Shown: piece after piece, positions 1 through 7,920 of the stretch
Numbering within the stretch: position 1 is the first letter of the stretch
Layout of the letters: every line of letters starts with the position of its first letter
Assembly (NCBI RefSeq): GCF_900323545.1
Contig: NZ_OOHN01000008.1
Coordinates: 1,293,144-1,357,143 of the forward strand
DNA from: Actinomyces sp. Marseille-P3109
Lineage (GTDB): Bacteria; Actinomycetota; Actinomycetes; Actinomycetales; Actinomycetaceae
DNA length: 64,000 bases
Direction: 5' to 3'
Notes under the pieces: model-generated
What the model was told of the DNA's origin: nothing
Databases searched by the model: none
Seen by the model: the letters and a program-made list of their open reading frames with translations, nothing else
Program-made: the position numbers and the translations under genes

Positions 1-465
1 GCCCTGGCCGCACCGACGCGCCTGCTCGTGCTCGATGAGCCCACCAGTGGCCTGGACCCGCTCATGGAGAGGGTCTTCACCGAGGAGATCGCCCGGGTGG
101 CTGGAGAGGGGCGCACGGTTCTGCTCTCCAGCCACATCCTGGCCGAGGTCCAGAGCCTGTGCAGCGCGGTGACGATCATCAAGGACGGCCGCGTCGTCGA
201 GCACGGCGACCTGGGAACTCTGCGAAGGCTGTCACGCACCCGTATCGAGCTGGGCGGGGCCTCCGAGGCGATGGGTGAGATCTCGCGGGTGCTGAGGACC
301 ATGGATCTCGACGTCGTCGAGGACGGCGGGCGTATGAGCCTTGAGGTCGCAGCAGAGCAGGTGCCGGCGGTGCTGGGCCTGGTCGGTGAGCACCGGGTCC
401 GAGACGTCACCTGCGAGCCGGCCAGCCTGGAGGACCTCTTCCTGCGTCACTACGAGGAGGCCTGA
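1..465 (+). CDS. ABC exporter ATP-binding subunit, 5' end outside window
   Basis: This is the C-terminal 154 residues of an ABC ATPase; the reading frame is open from base 1, so the gene starts upstream. The Walker B/D-loop LVLDEPTSGLDP and the switch-histidine segment LLSSHILAEV are visible, followed by a C-terminal extension typical of DrrA-like drug/antibiotic exporters. The Walker A and signature motifs must lie before the window. The stop TGA overlaps the ATG of the next gene by one base (TGATG), so the two are translationally coupled and form an ATPase/permease pair. The family is clear; the substrate is unknown. Confidence 0.9.
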   Translation, partial: ALAAPTRLLVLDEPTSGLDPLMERVFTEEIARVAGEGRTVLLSSHILAEVQSLCSAVTIIKDGRVVEHGDLGTLRRLSRTRIELGGASEAMGEISRVLRTMDLDVVEDGGRMSLEVAAEQVPAVLGLVGEHRVRDVTCEPASLEDLFLRHYEEA

Positions 466-2132
466 TGAACGGCGCACCGAGCACAGCAGCGGGCGCGATG
501 CTGCCGGTTACGAGAACCGGTATCGCCGCCTTGGCCGGCTGGGGCACCTACCTGCGGATCCTGCTCATGCGTTTCCGGGTTCAGATCGTGGCCTGGGTCC
601 TGCCTTTGTGGCTGCTGACCAGTGTCACCGCGCCGAGCTACGAGAGCGTCTACCCCTCGCTGGAGACCCGGACTGTGCTCATCGAGCAGATGCGGAAGTC
701 TCCGGGAACACGCCTGCTCTACGGCTATGTCCCCACTCCTGGCCGGCTCGGTCAGCTCCTGCAGTGGGAGACGGGCACCTTCCTGCTGGTGTGCACCGCT
801 CTCATGGCGATCCTGCTGACGTGCCGGGTGCTGCGAGGCGACGAGGACGAGGGACTCATCGAGGTTCTGCGCTCCACGGGTGCTGGCCGGGCGGTCCCTT
901 TTCTTGTGCCGATGATGGTGGTGTGGGCGGTTGTCGGCGGCCTGTCTGCGGGAGTCGGAGGCATTCTGACCTGGCAGACCAGGGGTGTTGAGGAGCTGAC
1001 CGTCCCCGGCGCCTGGGCACTGGCCGGGACGATCTGCGTGACCGGATGGGCGTTCTCCGCCCTTGCGGCGGTGGCCTCCCAGCTGGGACGGCAGGTCGGC
1101 CAAGCTCGGAGCCTGTCCATGATCGTGCTCGCACTCGCCTTCGGTGTGCGGGTGGCCGCCGACCAGGTCGCCGAGGGCAGCAGTTCCGACTGGCTGAGGT
1201 GGCTCTCCCCCCTGGGGTGGCGCGACCTCGTGCGGCCCTACTCCGATGACCGATTCGCGGTGCTGGCGGTGTGCGGCGTCATTGCCCTCGTCCTGGCCAT
1301 CGTGGCGGCGGCGTTGGCCGCGCACCGCGAGTACCTGGACAGCTACCTGCCCGACCGCAGCTCCTCTCGACGCAGGTGGAGGCTGCTCGGTCACATGGAT
1401 CTGCTCGCTCGCCTCTCCCGGCGCGGCGTCCTGGGCTGGGCTCTGGCCTCGACGGGGCTTGCGGCCCTGTACGGCTCGGTGTCGGGAAGCGTCAACGATC
1501 TCCTCGCCCCGGACTCTCCGACGGCGTCCTATGTCGGCAAGATGGCCTCGGGGTCCGCAGTGGAGCAGTTCATGTCCCTGCTGACGGTGGTAACGGTGCT
1601 GCTTGTGGCCGTGGCGGCAGTGCACAGGATGAATCGGTTGGCGGGCCTGGAGCACGCGGGCCTGGTGGAGGTCGAGCTTGCTACCGGAGTCAGCCGCAGC
1701 CGTTTGTTCCTCTCACAGGTTCTCGGCGCGATGATCGAGTCGGCCATCCTGCTGCTCGTCTCGGCGGCAGTTCTGGCGGCGACAACAGCCGTCCAGCTCA
1801 CGGACGACCACGCCGTGGCGCGGGCCTTCGTGTTCACGGTGAGCCAGATGCCGGGCATGGTGGCGGCCGTCGGGATAGCGGCGGCTCTCGTGGGCCTGGC
1901 GCCACGACTGGTCGGCTTGTCCTGGGTTGTGGTGACGTGGAGCGCCTTCGCCCAGTTCTTCGGAGGGCTCGTCGAGCTCAAGGACTGGGCCAAGGACCTC
2001 AGCGTGCTCGGGCACCATCTCGACGTCGTCGGCTCACCTGACTGGAGGCCCTTGGCCGTCCAGACCTCGGTCGGCCTCCTCGGAACCGCGATCGGCCTGG
2101 TCGCCTACACCCGCCGGGACCTGCCGTCCTGA
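465..2132 (+). CDS. ABC exporter permease, COG3559-like
   Basis: A 555-residue polytopic membrane protein with about twelve hydrophobic segments in two similar halves (roughly residues 20-280 and 320-550). This matches the double-length permeases annotated as antibiotic or polyketide exporters. It starts at the ATG overlapping the stop of the ATPase gene and presumably pairs with that ATPase to export a hydrophobic compound across the cytoplasmic membrane. No binding protein is present, as expected for an exporter. There is no local biosynthetic cluster to suggest what is exported. Confidence 0.85.
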   Translation: MNGAPSTAAGAMLPVTRTGIAALAGWGTYLRILLMRFRVQIVAWVLPLWLLTSVTAPSYESVYPSLETRTVLIEQMRKSPGTRLLYGYVPTPGRLGQLLQWETGTFLLVCTALMAILLTCRVLRGDEDEGLIEVLRSTGAGRAVPFLVPMMVVWAVVGGLSAGVGGILTWQTRGVEELTVPGAWALAGTICVTGWAFSALAAVASQLGRQVGQARSLSMIVLALAFGVRVAADQVAEGSSSDWLRWLSPLGWRDLVRPYSDDRFAVLAVCGVIALVLAIVAAALAAHREYLDSYLPDRSSSRRRWRLLGHMDLLARLSRRGVLGWALASTGLAALYGSVSGSVNDLLAPDSPTASYVGKMASGSAVEQFMSLLTVVTVLLVAVAAVHRMNRLAGLEHAGLVEVELATGVSRSRLFLSQVLGAMIESAILLLVSAAVLAATTAVQLTDDHAVARAFVFTVSQMPGMVAAVGIAAALVGLAPRLVGLSWVVVTWSAFAQFFGGLVELKDWAKDLSVLGHHLDVVGSPDWRPLAVQTSVGLLGTAIGLVAYTRRDLPS

Positions 2133-2173
2133 CAAAGAAACAGGAGTGCTCCAGTTGCTACGAGGTGATAGAC

Positions 2174-2482
2174 ATGTGAACCATTATGCACCGGGAACTG
2201 CGTAACAACAACGCTGCGATTCTACATCGCGTCCAGGCGGGCGAAGATTTCGAGATCATCAACACTGGTGAACCCGTCGCGATACTCTCACCTATTTCTC
2301 AAGACCATCTCTTCCTTCTCAGGTGATGAGGGCCAGTCCGCAGTGCGGTCCACGTCGACTTCAGATCACTGAAACGTACATCAGGATTGAGATCTCAAGA
2401 AGTGCTGGAGGCTGATTTATAAGATCCGGCAGGCGTCGATATTGACGCTAACCTCAACACCTTCTACAGACGCTGCGAATAA
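2174..2482 (+). pseudogene. degraded Phd/YefM-type antitoxin
   Basis: A 46-codon stretch from ATG 2186 to TGA 2326 encodes RELRNNNAAILHRVQAG followed by GEPVAIL, the typical N-terminal DNA-binding half of a Phd/YefM antitoxin. The best-spaced start, ATG 2174 behind GAGGTGA, is in frame but followed at once by TGA. After 2326 the reading moves to another frame, where RPVRSAVHVDF and SQEVLEADL resemble the antitoxin's toxin-binding tail, then a TAA and DIDANLNTFYRR ending at 2482. With an early stop, a frameshift and a further stop, I read this as a pseudogene. No intact toxin follows. The N-terminal peptide could still be made from ATG 2186. Confidence 0.7.
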
Positions 2483-2637
2483 GTCTCTATATATCTGACT
2501 TCTGTCTCATGATCATGGTTGCGATTGCCACTTCGGTAGCAGCCGATCTGTTCAAGGTAGCCTCACTGCTGAGCACGCACGCCCTCACAAACAAAACTAA
2601 CCAGATCACTGCTTATTGCGTCTTTTTATGTCATTGA
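2483..2637. other. AT-rich gap, no convincing gene
   Basis: This stretch is visibly AT-richer than the flanks. It holds a 40-codon open frame on the plus strand (ATG 2515 to TGA 2637) beginning MVAIATSVAADLFKV. It lies where a toxin partner of the degraded antitoxin would sit, but I cannot recognise a toxin in it. The frame ends directly before the ATG of the next gene. Confidence 0.4.
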
Positions 2638-3207
2638 ATGAAGTTGTTTATCATGCAGAGATGCCGCACAACTATAAAAACTGTCGATGCTGTAATGATT
2701 GCACCGGGAGCAACACGAACCGAACGCATTCTGGGTTATGGGGCTGGAGTTTTTGGTATCATTTTTGCCACTGTTGTTTGTGTTCTGGGAGAGGCATCCA
2801 GCTTCGCTACGATCGTCATGGCGGTGGTTGGTTTTGATCTTTTCGGGGGTGTTGTCGTAAATGCGACTCCATCATGCTCACGACGTTTTCATGAAAGTAG
2901 GCGGTCAAGATGGTCAGCCTTTGGTTTTTTCGCCGGACACGTACACATGCTCGTACTTGCGGCCGCACTGCCGGAGATGCCGTGGGTTACAGCCATCACT
3001 TCTTATGTAGGGATCTTACTTGCTGCGGTTGCCACCACATTCACCACCGGTGTATATCGCTGTCCAACAGCGTTTATGTTGACCTCATTTCTCATCGCTA
3101 TCTGCACTATTTTGCAGCCGTTGAGCATGACGGTGGCGTGGGTAAATCCCGTGTTGGTTGTCAAGTTGCTGCTTTCTCATCTCCTACCACATTCAGGCGA
3201 CCGCTAA
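2638..3207 (+). CDS. unknown integral membrane protein
   Basis: I do not recognise this 189-residue protein. It has four or five hydrophobic helices, roughly at residues 32-52, 55-78, 100-116, 122-142 and 150-180, with a short basic loop (CSRRFHESRRSR) in the middle and HVH at the start of the third helix. The start could be ATG 2638 or the later ATG 2695 (MIAPGATRTE), which better matches a membrane protein beginning just before its first helix. Base composition and codon use are AT-richer than the neighbours, and it lies between a broken antitoxin gene and a transposase remnant, so horizontal acquisition is likely. Confidence 0.5.
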   Translation: MKLFIMQRCRTTIKTVDAVMIAPGATRTERILGYGAGVFGIIFATVVCVLGEASSFATIVMAVVGFDLFGGVVVNATPSCSRRFHESRRSRWSAFGFFAGHVHMLVLAAALPEMPWVTAITSYVGILLAAVATTFTTGVYRCPTAFMLTSFLIAICTILQPLSMTVAWVNPVLVVKLLLSHLLPHSGDR

Positions 3208-3236
3208 AATTGATGAGAATACTACTTGTGAACCAT

Positions 3237-3603
3237 TTATCTCATACTGCTGAAGCCGCGTTCCACGGCATCATGGTCCTTGTAGACAGCGGCGTCGAAG
3301 ACCGGTGGGCGCCCACCGCGTGAGCCCCTGGCCCGACGGTGGACGGCCTGGTCGGCCCGGACCGGGATCGTGGGTACGGATGCGGTGGGAGCACAGCCAG
3401 GCCCGGTTGGCCCGCGAGGAGTAGGCCTTGTCGGTCAGCACCCGCCGCGGTCGCAGGCGGGGCCTGCCCGGCCCGTGGTGCGCCAGGAGGATCGCCTCCA
3501 GCACTGGGATCATCATGGGGCAGTCCGCGACCTGTCCCGCGCTGAGAACGCAGGCGAGCATCCCGCAGCCCGCACGGATCCCGTCAACCACCCGCCCCGA
3601 CAC
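3237..3603 (-). pseudogene. IS5-family transposase remnant (frameshifted)
   Basis: Read on the minus strand, one frame gives PMMIPVLEAI and RVLTDKAYSSRANRAWL, typical of the DDE core of IS5-group transposases. Near 3380 the match moves to another frame: TIPVRADQAVHRRARG, then GGRPPVFDAAVYKDHDAVER, which contains the closing E of the catalytic triad region, ending at TAA 3237-3239. The N-terminal half and the first catalytic Asp are missing, and no terminal inverted repeats could be assigned. It is a truncated, frameshifted remnant and cannot encode an active enzyme. Confidence 0.8.
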
Positions 3604-3818
3604 ACTTCCAGGCCGTGGTCGTCAGACTCGCCGTCCACCGTGCGACGGACGCCCCGAGGATCTGGCGACCCTCACTCACATCTCAACGACTCCGCAACGC
3701 CTATGCCCGCCGCATGGGGGCACCCGCAGCCACCAACCTTTCCCTATTGACAGCCATGATGACAATCCCTGCGAACGATCCTCCGGAAGCATCGCGTGCG
3801 CCCACCCCCTCTATGCCC

Positions 3819-4178
3819 TCACATCAGATAGGCCGCACCAGCCAGGTGGAGGACGGCAACAGCAAGAGGAAACACCACCATTCCCGGTATGCGGTGCACC
3901 ACGCCGATAGCGACGTCTCCGAGCTGAGCGGCCGCCGCGGCAGCAAGGACGAGCACGGTCGACTGCTGGGCAGGTGCTAGCCAGACGACGACGGCGACCA
4001 GCAGTCCGAGCGGGACGCTCCGGGCCGCGTACATCGCCGGATAGAAACGCCTTCCGGGCTCGCCGCACCCGGGAGGGGCTGGCGTCTGCGGACGGATCAC
4101 CGCGACGACACCGAACCCCGCTGAGATGATTCCCAGAGACGAATTCAGCAGCGAGAGCCACCATGGCATGGGGACCAC
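3819..4178 (-). CDS. small DUF4267-like membrane protein
   Basis: A 119-residue protein with four predicted membrane helices (roughly residues 8-27, 48-68, 70-88 and 98-117). The layout, with a conserved-looking YPAMYAARSVPLGLLVA stretch, resembles the DUF4267 family of small membrane proteins whose function is not known. It is transcribed away from the MarR gene at 4229, with a 50-base spacer containing a perfect palindrome, so it is the likely regulatory target of that repressor. The family call is from memory of the pattern and is moderate. Confidence 0.6.
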   Translation of the reverse strand: MVPMPWWLSLLNSSLGIISAGFGVVAVIRPQTPAPPGCGEPGRRFYPAMYAARSVPLGLLVAVVVWLAPAQQSTVLVLAAAAAAQLGDVAIGVVHRIPGMVVFPLAVAVLHLAGAAYLM

Positions 4179-4189
4179 TCCCTCACATC

Positions 4190-4203
4190 ATTCAGAACTG
4201 AAT
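4190..4203. promoter_or_regulatory. palindromic operator, MarR/DUF4267 divergent promoter
   Basis: ATTCAGAACTGAAT is a perfect 6-bp inverted repeat around two bases. It lies in the 50-base spacer between the divergent genes starting at 4178 (minus) and 4229 (plus). MarR proteins usually bind such sites in their own divergent promoter, so this is the likely autoregulatory operator. Confidence 0.6.
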
Positions 4204-4228
4204 CATTCCACAGTGTACCGTTGACGTC

Positions 4229-4687
4229 ATGGGAAGAGAAGACGGTCACGCGATCCTGTCCTCGACGTGCTTCCAGCTCGGCATCACAGGAGCCCAGATC
4301 ACCCGATCGTTCTCACTGCTCATCCAGCACACCGGCCTCACCCACAAGCAGGTGGGACTGCTCGCCGTCGTCGACGCCGACCAAGCAAGTTCTCAACGAG
4401 AGATCGCCGCACGGCTCGGTGTCGCCCCGAGCCTGGTGGTGTCACTGGTCGACCAGCTCGCCAGCATCGGCGCTGTGCGCAGGACGCGCAGTCGGACCGA
4501 CCGTCGGGTACAGGTCGTCGAGATCACCGACGACGGACGTCAGCTACTGCGGCTCGCCACCGATGCCGCCAAGAAACTCGACACCGACCTGCGCAAGCGC
4601 CTCTCCCCCGCCGACCTCCAGGCCCTGGACAGGCTCCTGCCCGCCCTCCTTCAAGCTTCTTCGGTTGCGGCCGACAACGGGGCGTAG
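4229..4687 (+). CDS. MarR-family transcriptional regulator
   Basis: A 152-residue winged-helix protein. The recognition helix is SQREIAARLGVAPSLVVSLV (about residues 55-74). It is followed by the wing RTRSRTDRRVQVVEITDDG (about 86-104), the typical D-R-R wing signature of MarR, with helices before and after for dimerisation. It is divergent from the small membrane protein gene, with a palindrome between them. The inducer is unknown. No strong Shine-Dalgarno precedes the ATG, so the transcript may have a short leader. Confidence 0.85.
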   Translation: MGREDGHAILSSTCFQLGITGAQITRSFSLLIQHTGLTHKQVGLLAVVDADQASSQREIAARLGVAPSLVVSLVDQLASIGAVRRTRSRTDRRVQVVEITDDGRQLLRLATDAAKKLDTDLRKRLSPADLQALDRLLPALLQASSVAADNGA

Positions 4688-4705
4688 CAGCCGGCCTCAC
4701 CGGCG

Positions 4706-5662
4706 TCACTGCACCAGGACGACGCGCTTTCCCGCCGCCGACAGGCTCTCGGCGTCGCGGTGAGCATCCGCGACCCGGTCAAGCGGATAGGTCGCGGCGA
4801 TCAGTGGCTTGAGCTCCCCGGAGTCCACCCGCGCAGCGAGCCACATCAGGTCCTTCACGCTCGGTTTTCCTGACACCATACGGATCATCGGCCCCGGCGA
4901 GAGCATGGACTTGACGATGTCCCAGAAGGCTCCGGGGGCAATGGCCGCCATGCGCCCTCCGGGTCCGAGGAGCCCTCGATACGCAGACGCGTCAGAACCT
5001 GCAGTGTCGACAACAGCGTCGTAGCGACCGGGCATGTCCGAGGGTTCCAGATCGTGGTAGTCGAAGACCCGCTGCGCGCCAGCAGCAGCGGCCACGCCAC
5101 CACGGACACCGACCACGGCATCCACATCCGCTCCCATGATGCGGGCTACCTGAACCACCGTGGAGCCAACGCCACCGTTTCCCCCCACTACCAGCACTCG
5201 ATTCCCTCGACGGAGCTCGAGGGGGCGGAGCGCCTGCACGGCCGTCAAGCCCGCGAGAGGCAGAGCCGCGGCCTCCGTGAGCGGGACCCCATCAGGAGCA
5301 GGGGCGAGGCGGTCGAACCGGACTCGCACGTACTGCGCTCCAGCAGCCGTACGGCCGGGAGGCCTCATCCCCAGGTAGCCCCAGACTCGGCTCCCCGGCA
5401 CCGGTCTCCCGACCTGATCCCCGACCGCGTGCACGAGCCCGGCGAAATCCACGCCCGTACCTTTCGGGAACCCCATCCCGTCGAACAGGCGCATCTTCCC
5501 CCTCCTGGTCAGAAGGTCGACGGCGTTGACGCTGAAGGCGGCGACTTCGACAACGACCTCCTTGGGGCCGGGACTCGGGATCTCTGCCGACCCCATCTCG
5601 AGTACCTCCGGAGCACCGTAGGAGCGGAACTGCACCGCCCGCATCGTGTTCTGTGCGACCAT
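4706..5662 (-). CDS. MDR-family NAD(P)-dependent oxidoreductase (quinone reductase-like)
   Basis: A 318-residue zinc-independent medium-chain dehydrogenase. The N-terminal GroES-like domain (about residues 8-130) begins MRAVQFRSYGAPEVL and contains DLLTRRG and GTGVDFAGLVHAVG. The Rossmann domain carries VVGGNGGVGSTVVQVA (about 160-175) as the nucleotide-binding loop. Catalytic zinc ligands of alcohol dehydrogenases are absent. It follows the TetR gene on the same strand, separated by an 85-base spacer with a long inverted repeat, so it is probably induced by an electrophile or quinone-like compound sensed by that repressor. The start ATG has a strong AGGAGGG. Confidence 0.85.
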   Translation of the reverse strand: MVAQNTMRAVQFRSYGAPEVLEMGSAEIPSPGPKEVVVEVAAFSVNAVDLLTRRGKMRLFDGMGFPKGTGVDFAGLVHAVGDQVGRPVPGSRVWGYLGMRPPGRTAAGAQYVRVRFDRLAPAPDGVPLTEAAALPLAGLTAVQALRPLELRRGNRVLVVGGNGGVGSTVVQVARIMGADVDAVVGVRGGVAAAAGAQRVFDYHDLEPSDMPGRYDAVVDTAGSDASAYRGLLGPGGRMAAIAPGAFWDIVKSMLSPGPMIRMVSGKPSVKDLMWLAARVDSGELKPLIAATYPLDRVADAHRDAESLSAAGKRVVLVQ

Positions 5663-5670
5663 GACGCCCT

Positions 5671-5718
5671 CCTCTTCCTGTTGCGCTACGATACGTAGCG
5701 TAGCGCAACAGGAAGAGG
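5671..5718. promoter_or_regulatory. 20-bp perfect inverted repeat before the oxidoreductase gene
   Basis: Bases 5671-5690 and 5699-5718 are perfect 20-base inverted repeats around an 8-base centre. Nested at 5684-5700 is a second perfect palindrome, CGCTACG ATA CGTAGCG. In the minus-strand transcript the 3' arm ends eight bases before the ATG at 5662 and overlaps the start of the AGGAGGG ribosome-binding site. It is most simply the TetR operator; a hairpin that limits translation is also possible. Confidence 0.75.
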
Positions 5719-5747
5719 ATCACCATAGGCAGATCCTCCCCCAGGGC

Positions 5748-6350
5748 TCAGCCTCTCCGAGCGGCTCCCAGAAGCGTCAGAAGGACCTCCGAAAGCTCTT
5801 CTCGGAGCAGGTCGGGTCGCACCCGACCGAGAAGGTGGACATGCACGTACGGCACACCGAGCAGCGCCGCATACAGCCCGTCGACGTCGGCACCCGCCCG
5901 CACCTCCCCTCGGGAGATCGCGCGATCGACCATGACCTCGATGTCTGCGCGCACGGCGGCGACGACACTCTGCTGCAGCCTTGCAGTCAGGTCGGGATCA
6001 CCTGCCATGTCGGCCAGCAGTCCTGGAAGCGTGCTCTTACCGGGTTCGGCGGCGATGAGGTCGACCACCCGTCCGGCGAGGGCCTGAATGTCTCCGGTCA
6101 GAGAGCCGGAGTCGGCGAGCCCTTCTTCATCACGGCGGTGAATGACCAGATCGAACACCATTTCCGCCTTCGACTGCCAGCGCCGGTAGATCGTTGTCTT
6201 GGCAACCCCCGACTGCCTGGATACGCCCTCGATCGTCAGCGCCTGGTACCCGTGGGCTCCCAGCTGCTCACGCACGGCCTCGGAAAGCCTGGCGTCGGTG
6301 TGGGCTCGACGCCGCGAGACGGAACCGCCCTGCTGCTCGGCGTTGGACAT
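5748..6350 (-). CDS. TetR-family transcriptional repressor
   Basis: A 200-residue protein with an N-terminal TetR helix-turn-helix: ALTIEGVSRQSGVAKTTIYR followed by RWQSKAEMV (about residues 37-65). The ligand-binding domain is all-helical and unremarkable. It precedes the oxidoreductase gene on the same strand, with the long inverted repeat between its stop and that gene's start. It is likely the repressor acting there. The operator lies downstream of this gene rather than in front of it, so autoregulation is not obvious from the sequence. Confidence 0.85.
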   Translation of the reverse strand: MSNAEQQGGSVSRRRAHTDARLSEAVREQLGAHGYQALTIEGVSRQSGVAKTTIYRRWQSKAEMVFDLVIHRRDEEGLADSGSLTGDIQALAGRVVDLIAAEPGKSTLPGLLADMAGDPDLTARLQQSVVAAVRADIEVMVDRAISRGEVRAGADVDGLYAALLGVPYVHVHLLGRVRPDLLREELSEVLLTLLGAARRG

Positions 6351-6367
6351 GGAGCGCCTCCTTCATC

Positions 6368-7390
6368 TCACGAGGGGATACGGCCCCCTGCCTCAACGTT
6401 AGGGCATCGGGCCCCGTCAGCCCGGTACTGCGCAAGCATGAGGCCCAGGTAGTCGATGAGGTCCTGGCGCAGGCGCTTGGGGGTGATGACGCAGGCATCC
6501 GAACCGAGCCGGAGCAGAATCGTCATGGCGTGCAGGTGGTCCATGAACTCCAACTGGAGACAGGTCCATTCGTCCTCATCAGGAGGCGAGTCGTCCACGT
6601 CAGTCATCGTTGCGCGCAGCGTCCACTCCTGCACGTCACTCCAGCGCTCATCCCGCACCCAGACAGTGGCTGTGACGGCCTCGAACGTCTCGAGGAACTC
6701 CTCACGTCGTTTCTGCCACGCAGCGGTCATGTCGAAGCCGGAGTCATCGGGACACTCCTCAGTGAGTACCTCAGCCTCCTCGATACGGGACAGCCTGGTG
6801 AAGCGGATGTCGCCGTCGTGCGAGGCGCACAGGTACCAGCTACGGCCGGCAGCGATCAAACCGTGCGGCTCAACAACACTCTGCACCGCCGTTCTCGACT
6901 TGCGCCGGTAGACCATCCGCAACTGGTGACGTGTGAAGACTGCCTTCTGAACTGTTCGGAACACAGGACCGGTACGTTCACGATCTGGTAGAGGCAGCCA
7001 TCCCTGGGGATCAATGACGATGCGTGAGGCTATATCGACGGATCCTTCCCGCTGGCCGCTGGGGACTGCGGCGAGCAGCTTACGCACCGCTGAGGTGAGA
7101 GCCTCACCCAGTCCCAGAGGAACAGCGCCCCACGTAGTGAGACCAGCGAAAAGCGCTCGGCTCTCCTCATGGTTCAGACCTGTCACGTCGATGCGAAAGC
7201 CGGGATCGATCCTCACTCCCCCGCAAGGCCCCCGCTCACACCACACCGGTACTCCCGCAGCGGACAGCGCCTCAACATCCCGCAGCACGGTGCGCCGTGA
7301 GACCTCCAGTCTCTGCGCCAGCTCGGGGGCGGGCATCCCGCCGTGCGCACGGAGCAACCAGAGCAGGGACAGCAGACGGTCAGCACGCAT
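6368..7390 (-). CDS. HTH/WYL-domain transcriptional regulator (YafY-like)
   Basis: A 340-residue regulator with an N-terminal winged helix: LLWLLRAHGGMPAPELAQRL then EVSRRTVLRDVEALSAAGVP (about residues 8-50). A central WYL domain runs about residues 140-205 and contains VVEPHGLIAAGRSWYLCASH, the defining W-Y-L triplet, followed by a C-terminal WCX-like extension. WYL domains sense ligands or nucleic acid. The gene is divergent from a VOC-domain protein gene, and the 94-base spacer contains a perfect palindrome. Its length and architecture are standard for the family. Confidence 0.88.
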   Translation of the reverse strand: MRADRLLSLLWLLRAHGGMPAPELAQRLEVSRRTVLRDVEALSAAGVPVWCERGPCGGVRIDPGFRIDVTGLNHEESRALFAGLTTWGAVPLGLGEALTSAVRKLLAAVPSGQREGSVDIASRIVIDPQGWLPLPDRERTGPVFRTVQKAVFTRHQLRMVYRRKSRTAVQSVVEPHGLIAAGRSWYLCASHDGDIRFTRLSRIEEAEVLTEECPDDSGFDMTAAWQKRREEFLETFEAVTATVWVRDERWSDVQEWTLRATMTDVDDSPPDEDEWTCLQLEFMDHLHAMTILLRLGSDACVITPKRLRQDLIDYLGLMLAQYRADGARCPNVEAGGRIPS

Positions 7391-7410
7391 GTTCTCATCT
7401 TCGCACCTAC

Positions 7411-7427
7411 ATGACAGAAGGTGTCAT
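7411..7427. promoter_or_regulatory. palindromic operator between WYL regulator and VOC gene
   Basis: ATGACA-GAAGG-TGTCAT is a perfect 6-bp inverted repeat with a 5-base spacer, placed between the divergent starts at 7390 (minus) and 7485 (plus). It is the obvious candidate binding site for the WYL regulator. Confidence 0.6.
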
Positions 7428-7484
7428 CAATCGTCTCTAGCCTCCTGCCGTCAACGCACGACAGCAGCAGAGAAAGGGAGCATC

Positions 7485-7883
7485 ATGCGTACCGAACCAG
7501 TCTTCACCCCTAACAGCGTCATCCTCTATGTCTCCGACGTCAAGGCGAGCACCGGCTTCTACCGTAAGATCCTGGGCTCCGGTCCGGTCGAGACCTATCC
7601 GGGCTTCAGCGTCTTCTCCCTGTCCGACGGCATGACACTCGGGCTGCAGGCGGCGGACCAGATCGAGCCTGCCGCCGAGCCGTACATTGGTGGCGGCGAG
7701 CTGAGCCTGAGTAACGTTGAGTCGGCCGACGTCGTCGACCGACTTTACGCGCAATGGAAGGCCCTGGGCATTTCCATGGTCCTTGAACCAACCACCCTCG
7801 AGTTCGGTTACACCTTTGTGGCAGCCGATCCTGACGGTCATCGCCTGCGCGTGTGCGCAACCGACACCTCGAGGTTCAACTGA
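7485..7883 (+). CDS. VOC/glyoxalase-fold protein
   Basis: A 132-residue vicinal-oxygen-chelate protein. It has two beta-alpha-beta-beta-beta repeats: VILYVSDVKASTGFYRKILG opens the first, and LYAQWKALGISMVLEPTTLE with FVAADPDGHRLRVC closes the second. VOC proteins include glyoxalase I, dioxygenases and drug-binding resistance proteins; the precise role is not evident. The ATG at 7485 is chosen because AGAAAGGGAG lies just upstream and the domain begins immediately after. The frame is open further upstream but overlaps the divergent regulator and its operator. Likely controlled by the WYL regulator. Confidence 0.85.
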   Translation: MRTEPVFTPNSVILYVSDVKASTGFYRKILGSGPVETYPGFSVFSLSDGMTLGLQAADQIEPAAEPYIGGGELSLSNVESADVVDRLYAQWKALGISMVLEPTTLEFGYTFVAADPDGHRLRVCATDTSRFN

Positions 7884-7920
7884 TCGACGTCATGCCTTGG
7901 GGCGCTGACGACGACGTCCC

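Noticed and set aside
450..1655. 401-residue minus-strand open frame inside the ABC permease region
   Set aside because: Low-complexity His/Arg/Gln-rich shadow; the plus-strand frame has membrane helices and an overlapping start.
2910..3323. 137-residue plus-strand frame overlapping the unknown membrane protein
   Set aside because: It overlaps two better-supported features and has no recognisable motif.
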